A stretch of 64,000 nucleotides of DNA, taken from NCBI GenBank assembly GCA_017411325.1, contig JAFQQJ010000039.1, positions 183,361 to 247,360 on the forward strand. The letters are read 5' to 3'. Both the position numbers and the translations under genes were made by a program. The notes under the pieces are model-generated. The model ran no database searches, was not told the origin of the DNA, and was given only the letters and a program-made list of their open reading frames with translations. The DNA is from Clostridia bacterium. Lineage in GTDB: Bacteria > Bacillota > Clostridia > CAKSNL01 > HGM11501. Positions 27,321 to 35,635 of this stretch are shown here, in pieces. Position 1 is the stretch's first letter. Every line of letters starts with the position of its first letter.

Positions 27321-27346
27321 TGCATCTGAACCTTATGTGTCGCAAT
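27321..27346. repeat. 26-bp repeat, copy 2
   Basis: Begins TGCATCTGAACC. It lies downstream of the 108-aa gene just as copy 1 lies downstream of the 155-aa gene, with two mismatches between the copies. Confidence 0.8.
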
Positions 27347-27388
27347 ATGGATATGTCAAAAATGATGAAATAAATTAGTACAATGTAG

Positions 27389-27408
27389 GGCAGAAGCTTG
27401 CTTCTGCC
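27389..27408. repeat. palindromic repeat, copy 2
   Basis: Begins GGCAGAAGC and is again preceded by TGTAG. It lies in the leader of the esterase gene at 27476, and a second small hairpin (CGGG-TAAG-CCCG) follows at about 27422-27433. See 24121-24140 for copy 1. Confidence 0.6.
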
Positions 27409-27475
27409 GGAAAAGACTAAGCGGGTAAGCCCGTTTTCTGCAAATTATGGCACATTACCAAAAGGAGGGAAATAT

Positions 27476-28354
27476 ATGAATCAAAGAACCGATGTGGCGG
27501 TATTTATTTTGCTCGGTCAGTCAAACGCAGTGGGACACGCTGTTCCTATGAGCGAGGAAGATAAAATTAAAATCCCCTTGAAAAACGTATTCGGACTGTC
27601 CCGTGAGGACAATCAGTCCTTTGACATAACGGAGCTTAAATGGAGTGGGTATAAAAGTGCCGAGATGAACCTTGCGGAAGAGCAGGACGATACATATTCT
27701 CTTGCAAACTGCCTTGCAAAGCTATGGCAAAGTGAAATAGATAGTGGAAACAAGCGGAACTTGCCCGATTTATATATCGTCCACATTGCCATAGGAGCCC
27801 AGGGTGTAACAAAAGGGTATATGTGGAATCCCGCTTATCCCAAAAGGCTTGTGCCGGGAAAGCTCGGAACAGTTAATATATCGTTGACTCTTTTTACAAA
27901 CCATATACTGTCCCTTCTTAAAGACAGCTTTGATAAAATGGGAAAGAGCTTTAAGGTTTTCGGCATTCATTGGCGCGGAAACGAAAACGATATGCTTGCC
28001 TCGTGGGATGAGCTTAAAGAAAGTCTTAAAAGCACAAATAAAGAGATTTTCGAAAGCTTTCTTAAAAGCATTAATCAGGATGCGCCTGTTATATTGCACA
28101 GAATTGTCTGTCCCGACAGATGTATGGATCTTGACCCAAGCGGAGAAACTCTTGAAAAAATGGAGTACATAAACAAAATATTCAGTGAGCTTTCCGGAGA
28201 AAACGAAAACATTTCTCTTTTTGACGCTCGCAAAATTCCGTGGTTTGATTCCGATGTGCGGGGAAACGGAATTTTCAAGGAAGATATGGTGCACTATACG
28301 CCGGAAGCAAATCAATGGGTGGCTGAAGAAATTTTTAATGAATATAAAAAATAA
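27476..28354 (+). CDS. SGNH-type esterase, sialate O-acetylesterase-like (SASA domain)
   Basis: A 292-aa hydrolase with the catalytic-serine motif GQSNAVGH at residues 14-21, an IHWRGNENDM block in the middle and a late HYTPEANQW carrying the likely catalytic histidine. The SASA family removes O-acetyl groups from sialic acids or xylans; the exact ester is not determinable. There is no signal peptide, so it would act in the cytoplasm on imported glycans. The ATG follows AAAGGAGGG. It is followed by the chimeric scar at 28368, which suggests that a larger secreted gene once stood next in line. Confidence 0.8.
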   Translation: MNQRTDVAVFILLGQSNAVGHAVPMSEEDKIKIPLKNVFGLSREDNQSFDITELKWSGYKSAEMNLAEEQDDTYSLANCLAKLWQSEIDSGNKRNLPDLYIVHIAIGAQGVTKGYMWNPAYPKRLVPGKLGTVNISLTLFTNHILSLLKDSFDKMGKSFKVFGIHWRGNENDMLASWDELKESLKSTNKEIFESFLKSINQDAPVILHRIVCPDRCMDLDPSGETLEKMEYINKIFSELSGENENISLFDARKIPWFDSDVRGNGIFKEDMVHYTPEANQWVAEEIFNEYKK

Positions 28355-28361
28355 AAGGGAA

Positions 28362-28391
28362 AAAATTATGAAAAGAGTATTTGCTTTAATC
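28362..28391 (+). repeat. 30-bp direct repeat: copy of the start of the 30249 gene
   Basis: Identical to 30243-30272, i.e. the ribosome-site end, ATG and first codons of the secreted glycosidase gene at 30249. Weaker similarity continues about 12-15 nt upstream. Confidence 0.93.
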
Positions 28392-28469
28392 GTTAGAAGG
28401 CAGAGAAAACGAGCGTTGCCGTATGACTCATATGCCAAAACGCTTCTGGAAGCATATGCCGGAGTTTGA
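28368..28469 (+). pseudogene. chimeric gene scar: start of the glycosidase gene joined to the end of the TIGR03915-type gene
   Basis: The ATG at 28368 and its first eight codons copy the signal-peptide start of the 30249 gene. After four bases (28392-28395) the sequence becomes a 56-nt perfect copy of the 3' end of the TIGR03915-type gene. In the ATG frame it yields a 33-residue peptide that cannot be functional. In the TIGR03915 frame it reads on to the typical ending MPEFE and a stop at 28468-28470. It is a joint left by a duplication or deletion. Confidence 0.8.
28396..28451 (+). repeat. 56-bp direct repeat, copy 2
   Basis: Perfect copy of 26123-26178, here detached from the rest of its gene. 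Confidence 0.95.
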
Positions 28470-28514
28470 GTGATAGAAGTTACGAAAATCAAACCATTTT
28501 TGCGATAATAATAC

Positions 28515-28543
28515 TTGTATATTTTAAGGCTATGTTGTATAAT
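28515..28543 (+). promoter_or_regulatory. promoter of the hexosaminidase gene
   Basis: TTGTAT at 28515-28520, a 17-nt spacer and TATAAT at 28538-28543, 41 nt before the ATG at 28585. Confidence 0.72.
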
Positions 28544-28584
28544 TAAAACTGTGGGAATTTGCATTGATAAGAGGAGTTTTTCAG

Positions 28585-30234
28585 ATGATTTTACCAAGAG
28601 TGAAAATGCGTAAAGATAAAGAAGGCGTGTTTCAAAACATAATCAGATATTACGGAAAAAGTGAATTTTCTGAAAATGCAATAAATTTGATTAAACATTT
28701 TTCTCCCGATATAAAATGCGAAAAAGACAGTAATCCGAATTTCTTTTTAACGAAAGATAATTTCGAAGTAAAAGGAACATATAAGCTGACAGTTTCAGAA
28801 TCGGAGATATGTATTTGCTACAGCGATTATGAAGGCGTGCGAAATGCTATATCCACACTTGTGCAATTGAGAGTAGGTGACGGGATTAAATGCGTTGAAA
28901 TTTTCGACGAGCCGGACAATACATTTCGCTCTTGTATGCTTGATCTTGCAAGGGGATATGTGGAAATTGATGTATTAAAAGAACACATCATCCGAATGGC
29001 AATGCTTAAATTCAGCCACATACATCTGCATTTGATGGACAGACAATCTTATGTTTTAGAATCAGACGTTGTACCTAATCCCGATAAACACAGATTGTAT
29101 ACAAAAAAGGAAATGGCTGAACTTATTGCCTTTTGCAAAAATCTTTCCCTTGAAGTCATTCCGGAAATTGAAATTCCTGCACATGCGGTTAATCAGATAA
29201 AAGCTTTGCCCGAACTGGGATGCGATATAATAGATAAAAAGAAAGCAATAGATGCAATTAAAAATCTTGATAATCCGAGAAAAAGGGAGTTTACAGACAA
29301 CAAAAAAGGTGTAAGTTCTTGGGTTGTTTGTGCGGGAAAAGAAACAACTTATGTTATATTTGAAGAAATCATAAAAGAAGTTTTGGAAATCTTTGACGGA
29401 CCCTACATACATATAGGAGGGGACGAACTGGAATTTACCCATCTTGGGGCACACCCTCATTGGGATAATTGTCGTTATTGCACTAAAAAAATGGAGGAAG
29501 AAAATATATCCGACTTAAGGGGCTTATATTATTATGTTATAAGAAGGGTATATGACACAGTGAAATCTTTCGGCAGAAAGATGATTATGTGGAACGATCA
29601 GCTTGATGTATTTAATCCTATTGATATTCCAAAAGATATTATCATAGAGTTTTGGGACGGCAATGTGATAACAAAGGAAAGAGGAACTTATCAGAAACTT
29701 CTTGAACAAGGGTTTGAAACAATAAATGCAGAATGTCACTATTGCTACGTGGATTTTCCGCAATATATGAGAGAAGAAAAAATTACCCGTTGGAACACCC
29801 ATAAAGAGTATGTTGGAGACAGTAAACTTGACGGAAAAATCATTGGAGGAGAGATGTGTGCATGGGAACTCGGAAACCAATTGTATTCGTTTTATCCGTA
29901 TAGTTTGCCGGTTTGTATGACTCTTTTTGCTGACAGGGTTTGGAATAACGATATATTCATCTACGATGATGAATATAAAAAGTCCGCCTTTTCTGTTATG
30001 GTCGGAGTTTATAACAGGAATATAAATCCTTTTTCGTTTTTCAAGGAATTTATTCCGCCTCGTGACAGAAATAAAAATATGCTTGAAGATATTGAACTTG
30101 ATAGCATTTCTTTGGATGAATTAAGTGGCGAACTTTCCAAGATGAAAAAGATAAAAGCCCAAAGTGTATATGGAAAAAATGCACTTGATGCTTATATCGG
30201 ATGTCTTGAAGATATAGAAAATATATTAAAATAA
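28585..30234 (+). CDS. beta-N-acetylhexosaminidase, GH20
   Basis: A 549-aa GH20-type enzyme that removes terminal GlcNAc or GalNAc from glycans. HIGGDE at about residues 275-280 holds the catalytic Asp-Glu pair. The upstream MLDLARGYVEIDVLKEHI, HLHLMDRQS and EVIPEIEIPAHA match the family barrel. No signal peptide is present, so it acts inside the cell. The ATG at 28585 follows GAGGAG; the frame opens at a TTG at 28564. The next gene begins 14 nt after its stop, so it probably shares a transcript with the secreted cassette. Confidence 0.88.
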   Translation: MILPRVKMRKDKEGVFQNIIRYYGKSEFSENAINLIKHFSPDIKCEKDSNPNFFLTKDNFEVKGTYKLTVSESEICICYSDYEGVRNAISTLVQLRVGDGIKCVEIFDEPDNTFRSCMLDLARGYVEIDVLKEHIIRMAMLKFSHIHLHLMDRQSYVLESDVVPNPDKHRLYTKKEMAELIAFCKNLSLEVIPEIEIPAHAVNQIKALPELGCDIIDKKKAIDAIKNLDNPRKREFTDNKKGVSSWVVCAGKETTYVIFEEIIKEVLEIFDGPYIHIGGDELEFTHLGAHPHWDNCRYCTKKMEEENISDLRGLYYYVIRRVYDTVKSFGRKMIMWNDQLDVFNPIDIPKDIIIEFWDGNVITKERGTYQKLLEQGFETINAECHYCYVDFPQYMREEKITRWNTHKEYVGDSKLDGKIIGGEMCAWELGNQLYSFYPYSLPVCMTLFADRVWNNDIFIYDDEYKKSAFSVMVGVYNRNINPFSFFKEFIPPRDRNKNMLEDIELDSISLDELSGELSKMKKIKAQSVYGKNALDAYIGCLEDIENILK

Positions 30235-30242
30235 AAAGGGGG

Positions 30243-30272
30243 AAAATTATGAAAAGAGTATTTGCTTTAATC
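30243..30272 (+). repeat. 30-bp direct repeat, copy at the true gene start
   Basis: Identical to 28362-28391; it covers the translation start and signal-peptide start of the 30249 gene. Confidence 0.93.
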
Positions 30273-32978
30273 ATTACTTTAGTAATGACGCTCTCGCTTT
30301 TCGTAACAGCAGATGCATCGGGAGAGAAAATATATTATCCTTCCGATATCAAAAATGCAAGTCAGGGCGTAAGCATAACCGCAACTGAAATCAGAAACTG
30401 GCATATGCAAAAGTATGTAGTTATCGAGGATATTGATATGACAGGCATCAATTCTATATCGGTAACAGGCACTGCAAGAATGACCAGCAGCCGAAACGGT
30501 GAGGCTTATTGCTTCCGCCTGGACAGTGAAAAGGGTGAAATTCTCGGTTGGGTTTTAATGAACGAATCGGGAGTGGAAAAGAAATATGTCAACAACCTTG
30601 AATATACTGTGTCGGGGGTGCACGATATCTATATCGTTGCTAATTTTGATGCAGACGGATATACAAGTGTTAAAAGCATAGGCTTTTCTAATGAAGTGCT
30701 TGATATAGAAGAGTATGTACCTGTTCCCGACAGTGCAATAATTGATAACTGGCACGATACCTGGGTTGCAACCGACGATATGGGTAACATCATAGCCGAT
30801 TACGAAGAAGCCGGAGCACCTGCCGAAGAAGATAAATTTATTGGTATGTTCTACTGGAATTGGCACAGTAAAACTGTAACCAAAAAGGCGTTTATTCCCT
30901 GGAAAATAGTTGAAAAGTATCCCGAGGCAAAGTATGACTTCAATCATTTTGCCTGGGAAACCGATGCGAGATTTACCTGGGACGAACCTCTTTACGGACA
31001 CTATGACAATACTGACTATTGGGTATACCGTCGTCAGGCAGTATTGATGGCAAACGCCGATGTTGACGTGGTATTTTTCGACTATACAAACGGACACAAC
31101 TCCTGGCACAAGGGAGTTAATGTTCAGCTTGAAGCGTGGCGTGATGCAAGAGAATCCGGTGTTGATGCTCCGAAAATAAGCGCTCTTTGTTCATGGAAGG
31201 AAAATCAGGCAAACTCCGTTAAGTTCTTGTATCTTAATGTGTTCAGAGACAGTAAGTATACAGACCTCTGGTTCTACTGGGATGGAAAGCCCCTTCTTAT
31301 GTCAGGTGCACATAAATCATCTCAGAAATATCACGACCGTACAGACAAGGAATTTAATGCATTCCTTGACGAGATGTATGACTTCTTTACCTTCCGTACA
31401 AGCGGAGGAAGAAACGGTCAGACCGGTGAAGACCAGTTTATATGGCTTGAATGCTATCCTCAGCACAGATTCGGAAGCTATAAAGACGGCAGAACCGAAT
31501 TTATGTCACTTGGTCTTGCAATAAACGAATCCTATGTATGGGGACCCTCCATAACCGGCGTATTTTCCGATGAATACACTAAGGGCAGAAGCTATACCGA
31601 AGCCTTCGGCGAAGACTGGAGAGAGGGTACATACAGAGAAAACTACTTCTTCCACGAGCAGGCATCCCGTGTGCTTGATGAAAATCCCGCATTTGTATTC
31701 GTTGACGGATGGAACGAATGGACAGCAGGCAGACAGGGACTTTATTCAGGCGTTGAGAACTGCTTTGTAGATACCTATGACTATGAAGGAAGCAGAGACA
31801 TCGAGCCTGCAAAAGGACCTTTAGGAGACGATTCATACAATGCTTTTGTTGACTTTGTAAGAAAATACAGAGGCGTTCGTCCTGCTCCTCTTGCAAGCGC
31901 AGAAAAAACTATTGATATAAAAGGCGATAAGAGTCAGTGGGATAGTGTTGAGCCTTTATTCATAAACGACTATGACGATTATGAAAGAGATTCCTACGGT
32001 TATTGCGATCCCGAAACCAAAAAGAAATATCACTATACAACAACTGTTATAAATTCAATTTCAAGGGCAAAGGTTTCCCGTGATGCGGAAAACTATTATT
32101 TCTACATAAAAACAACCAGAGACATTGAAATGTCTGATTCAAACTGGCTTTCTGTATATATTAACACAGACAGAAACTTTGCAACGGGCTTTAAGGGCTA
32201 TGACTTTGTTATAAACAGAAAAGCACCCGGCACGGTTGAAAAAATTGCAGATGGTGCGTGGAGCTTTACCGATGCAGGAACGGCAGAATACTCTGTTTCA
32301 GGCGATGTATTGCAGATTAAAGTTCCGAAAGCGTTAATCGGAGAAACAGGTGTAACAGACTTTGAATTCAAAGTTGTCGACGGATTTGATCCTGCAGGAA
32401 ATATCCTTAATTTCTATACAGAGGGAAGCGTTGCTCCCATGGGAAGATTTAACTATCTTTATACAGAAATTAAGCAGACAACAACTACTAAAGAAGAACG
32501 TGACGAGCTTTACGGCACAACAATATTCAAAAAGGATTCCAATCGTATGATGGTTTCCGGCGGAAAGATGTATGTTTATCAGCCTGATACAAGAATAACA
32601 ACTGTATCAGAAAACGGAACTCTCTATGTTCCCGTAAATGCTATGGAAGACGTACTTGGCTACGGTGAATCAAAGTTCTGGTACGATAATTATGAAAACA
32701 TCCTTCATCTTGAAAACCACGACCTTGATGAAAACGACGAAATTTCAGATTACATCTGGACATACACTGTGCTTGGAACAAACGAAGCGAGAGTTAACGG
32801 AAGAGTAACTGCTTTGTCAAATCCCGTAAAGGTTATAAACGGAGTTATTATGGTTCCCGTAACATATCTTTCCGAGTGCTTCGAAATGGATATATATGAC
32901 TCGGGAGACGGATATATTTCCGTTGGCAGATACGGAGTTCCCAAAGCTTCGGTTGACAAAGTTAAAGGGCTTATATAA
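30249..32978 (+). CDS. secreted multidomain glycoside hydrolase, GH71/GH99-like, second copy
   Basis: A 909-aa paralogue of the 11176 gene with the same domain order. It has a signal peptide (residues 1-25) and an N-terminal sandwich (~30-150). The TIM-barrel-like region contains WDEPLYGHY, VVFFDYTNGH and DGWNEWTAGR (~487). A CBM9/DOMON-like domain starts at ~550, and a stalk domain runs from ~766 to 895. Divergence throughout shows that the duplication is old or that the copies have specialised. The ATG follows AAAGGGGGAA and lies 14 nt after GH20, so it is expressed with a hexosaminidase. The hydrolase call is by fold and motif analogy only. Confidence 0.65.
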   Translation: MKRVFALIITLVMTLSLFVTADASGEKIYYPSDIKNASQGVSITATEIRNWHMQKYVVIEDIDMTGINSISVTGTARMTSSRNGEAYCFRLDSEKGEILGWVLMNESGVEKKYVNNLEYTVSGVHDIYIVANFDADGYTSVKSIGFSNEVLDIEEYVPVPDSAIIDNWHDTWVATDDMGNIIADYEEAGAPAEEDKFIGMFYWNWHSKTVTKKAFIPWKIVEKYPEAKYDFNHFAWETDARFTWDEPLYGHYDNTDYWVYRRQAVLMANADVDVVFFDYTNGHNSWHKGVNVQLEAWRDARESGVDAPKISALCSWKENQANSVKFLYLNVFRDSKYTDLWFYWDGKPLLMSGAHKSSQKYHDRTDKEFNAFLDEMYDFFTFRTSGGRNGQTGEDQFIWLECYPQHRFGSYKDGRTEFMSLGLAINESYVWGPSITGVFSDEYTKGRSYTEAFGEDWREGTYRENYFFHEQASRVLDENPAFVFVDGWNEWTAGRQGLYSGVENCFVDTYDYEGSRDIEPAKGPLGDDSYNAFVDFVRKYRGVRPAPLASAEKTIDIKGDKSQWDSVEPLFINDYDDYERDSYGYCDPETKKKYHYTTTVINSISRAKVSRDAENYYFYIKTTRDIEMSDSNWLSVYINTDRNFATGFKGYDFVINRKAPGTVEKIADGAWSFTDAGTAEYSVSGDVLQIKVPKALIGETGVTDFEFKVVDGFDPAGNILNFYTEGSVAPMGRFNYLYTEIKQTTTTKEERDELYGTTIFKKDSNRMMVSGGKMYVYQPDTRITTVSENGTLYVPVNAMEDVLGYGESKFWYDNYENILHLENHDLDENDEISDYIWTYTVLGTNEARVNGRVTALSNPVKVINGVIMVPVTYLSECFEMDIYDSGDGYISVGRYGVPKASVDKVKGLI

Positions 32979-32989
32979 GGAGGCGTCAG

Positions 32990-35467
32990 ATGATGAAAAA
33001 ATTTATAAATTTAATACTCGTATTGACTCTCCTTACTACCTGCTTTGGTAACGTAAGTCTTGCAGAAGATGAATATTACACTCCCGAAGCAACCTGGGAA
33101 TATTCGGCAAACAGCGAATGGAGCGCAAATAAAGTAGGGCTGGCATTTGACGGCAATGTAAAGACCTACTGGCACTCAAATTATGTGGCAGAAGGAACAA
33201 CAATCACAAGTCAGGATAATCCTCCTTTTGAAATAACCGTTAAATTTCCCGAGGCAATTTCTATTTCGGGCTTTGCCTACACTCCTAGACCGGAAGGTTC
33301 CGATGCAGGATGCGTGCTTGGCTATAAATTCCTTGTTGCGGAAAACGACGGCGACACTCCCGTGTTAATTGCAGAAGGAAAAATGGCAAACTCCAGAGAT
33401 GTGAAAAAAGTTAAGCTTAAAGGAAATGTAAAGGCGAAAAAAGTTGTATTTATCATTACAGAAGCCGTAAGAAATTACGGAACTATGGCAGAAATGGCTT
33501 TTATAAAGCCTGATGCATCTCTTAAAGATGTGAAAGCATCCGACATCAAGATAGGCGAAAGTACATTGGCAAGTAGCGACGATATGATTAAGACGGCTGA
33601 AGGGTGGATAATTACCGCAAACAGCGAATGGAAGGACAATAAAATCGCAAAGGCATTTGACGGCAATGTAAATTCTTTCTGGCACTCAAATTATGTGGCA
33701 GAAGGAACGACCATTACAAGCCAGGATAAGCCTCCTTTCGAAATTACTGTTACATTACCTGAAGCAATTTCAATTTCAGGCTTTGCCTATACGCCAAGAC
33801 CTACAGGCTCCGATGCAGGATGTGCACTTGGCTATAAACTCCTTGTTGCAGAAAACGACGGCGACACTCCGGTTTTGGTTGCGGAAGGAAAAATGGCAAA
33901 TTCCAGAGATGTAAAAACGGTAAAACTTACGGGGAACGTAAAGGTTAAAAAAGCCGTATTTATCATAACTGAAGCTGTAAGAGATTACGGTACTATGGCA
34001 GAATTTAATTTCTTAAAGGCGAATTCATCCCTTAAAGATGTAAAGGCATCTGAAATTGTAGCGACAGGAAACTCTTCCGGAACAAATTCTGCAATTAAGA
34101 AAAACTGGAAGATTACCGCAAACAGCGAATTTAAGGGGAACGAAATTGCAAAAGCCTTTGACGGTAATGTGAAAACCTTCTGGCATTCAAATTATAAGGC
34201 GGAAGGAAGCAATATAGTAAGTCAGGATAAGCCTCCTTACCAAATTACAATAGTTATGCCCGAAGGAGAAACAATATCAGGATTTACATATACACCAAGA
34301 CCTGCGGGAATGTCCGAGTCGGGAAGGGCGGTTTCCTATAAATTTTATATTGCCGGAAATGAAACAGACGAGCCTGTTTTGGTAATGGAAGGCGATTTTG
34401 CAAACGATCCTGAACCTAAAACCATAAATTTAGCATGCAATGTAAATGTTAAAAAAGTTGTATTTGAAATCTCTTCGGGAATAAGAGGCTACGGCACAAT
34501 GTCCGAATTTGACTTTGTCTATAAACGTTCGGACTACGATACAATCGAAGCATCTGAATTCCTTTCTTACAGAGAAGAAAATCTTTATTATCCTATGCCT
34601 AAAGACGGAATGACAGCACATTCCGATTCTGTGTGGGAAAGCAATACCACCGCAAAGATTCTTGACGGAAATGATGCTACCTTCTGGCACGAAAATCCCG
34701 GTGATAAAGCACCTATTATTCTTGATATTGATTTGGGTACAGAATGTGAAATCTTAGGCTTTTCATATTTCCCGAGAAAAGAAGCTGAAAACAAAGGACA
34801 GTGGAAGAGGTATAACGTATATACATCCATTGATGGCAAGGATTTTGAATTGGTGCTTGAGGATGCGAGAATGGATGTTGAGTATAAAGAGGTTATAGAA
34901 CTCTTTATGTCTCCCGTAAAGTGCCGATATGTTTCTTTTGAAATTCTTGAATTCAACTATCATTGCGCCTGTGCCGAGCTTGAATTTTTTGAATCTGCAG
35001 AACAGAAAAACGCAAGAGAAAAAGCATCTTACGGAAAATATGTAATGCAGATAGACAACCCCGTTATGAAGGTTACAAAGGGAGGAGAAGCGGAAAAAGA
35101 CGTAATACTCGATGTTGCACCTTATCTTGATAACGGAACAACCATGATTCCTTTAAGAGGTCTTTTATCTGAAATGGGTGCGGAAATCGCCTGGGACGGA
35201 GATACTCAGAGCATAATGGTAAATCATCCAAAAGCAAAGGTTGAACTTCAGATAATGAACCCCAGAGTATTTGTTACAACCGGCGGATACGGAAGGGTAA
35301 GATACACCCTTAAAGGCTCTGCTCCGAAGATTAAGAACTCAAGAACATTTATACCATTAAGATTTGTTTCTGAAAATCTTGGTTATACAGTTATCTGGGA
35401 CGGAGAGACAAAAACAATTACTGTTGAAACGGCAAAGGTTACAGAATCATTTGATGCAAATAACTGA
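32990..35467 (+). CDS. secreted discoidin (F5/8C)-repeat protein with stalk domain, second copy
   Basis: An 825-aa paralogue of the 13937 gene. It has a signal peptide (residues 1-25, ending SLAE), then four discoidin-like units. The first three begin at codons 33095, 33605 and 34106, and a more diverged fourth begins near 34590. Units 1-3 carry DGN-x(3-6)-WHSNY and the fourth DGN-x(4)-WHEN. Residues ~700-815 are the copper-amine-oxidase-N-like domain (IPLRGLLSEMG, FIPLRFVSENLGY). No catalytic motif is seen. AAGGAGG precedes two adjacent ATGs (32990, 32993). It is the last gene of the GH20-glycosidase-discoidin operon. Confidence 0.75.
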   Translation: MMKKFINLILVLTLLTTCFGNVSLAEDEYYTPEATWEYSANSEWSANKVGLAFDGNVKTYWHSNYVAEGTTITSQDNPPFEITVKFPEAISISGFAYTPRPEGSDAGCVLGYKFLVAENDGDTPVLIAEGKMANSRDVKKVKLKGNVKAKKVVFIITEAVRNYGTMAEMAFIKPDASLKDVKASDIKIGESTLASSDDMIKTAEGWIITANSEWKDNKIAKAFDGNVNSFWHSNYVAEGTTITSQDKPPFEITVTLPEAISISGFAYTPRPTGSDAGCALGYKLLVAENDGDTPVLVAEGKMANSRDVKTVKLTGNVKVKKAVFIITEAVRDYGTMAEFNFLKANSSLKDVKASEIVATGNSSGTNSAIKKNWKITANSEFKGNEIAKAFDGNVKTFWHSNYKAEGSNIVSQDKPPYQITIVMPEGETISGFTYTPRPAGMSESGRAVSYKFYIAGNETDEPVLVMEGDFANDPEPKTINLACNVNVKKVVFEISSGIRGYGTMSEFDFVYKRSDYDTIEASEFLSYREENLYYPMPKDGMTAHSDSVWESNTTAKILDGNDATFWHENPGDKAPIILDIDLGTECEILGFSYFPRKEAENKGQWKRYNVYTSIDGKDFELVLEDARMDVEYKEVIELFMSPVKCRYVSFEILEFNYHCACAELEFFESAEQKNAREKASYGKYVMQIDNPVMKVTKGGEAEKDVILDVAPYLDNGTTMIPLRGLLSEMGAEIAWDGDTQSIMVNHPKAKVELQIMNPRVFVTTGGYGRVRYTLKGSAPKIKNSRTFIPLRFVSENLGYTVIWDGETKTITVETAKVTESFDANN
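33095..34105 (+). repeat. tandem in-gene repeat of discoidin units 1 and 2
   Basis: Unit 1 (33095-33604, 510 nt) and unit 2 (33605-34105) are close at the nucleotide level, with long identical stretches such as the segment around the shared WHSNYVAEGTT. Unit 3, from 34106, is more diverged. The close similarity indicates recent duplication or gene conversion. Confidence 0.85.
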
Positions 35468-35468
35468 T

Positions 35469-35504
35469 AAAACGCGGTTACGATCATATCGTAACCGCGT
35501 TTTT
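35469..35504 (+). terminator. terminator of the second secreted cassette
   Basis: A 15-bp stem (AAAACGCGGTTACGA with its complement) around TCATA, followed by T residues. Confidence 0.93.
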
Positions 35505-35558
35505 ACATTATAAAGAAGAAAATTCATTATTTATTAACCAAAAATATACAATTATGCT

Positions 35559-35587
35559 TTGACATCAAGATAATTTTATGATACAAT
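35559..35587 (+). promoter_or_regulatory. promoter of the yybS-rplI-dnaB operon
   Basis: TTGACA at 35559-35564, a 17-nt spacer and TACAAT at 35582-35587 with TGA before it (extended -10). A second TATAAT lies at 35590-35595. Confidence 0.8.
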
Positions 35588-35635
35588 GATATAATACAAT
35601 GCGTATAATATTTGAATTATGATTGGAGATAAATT

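Noticed and set aside
27770..28597. A 275-codon open frame on the minus strand opposite the esterase gene and the scar
   Set aside because: It runs antisense to a clear SGNH esterase, has no ribosome site and encodes no recognisable motif. It is a by-product of the codon pattern of the real gene.
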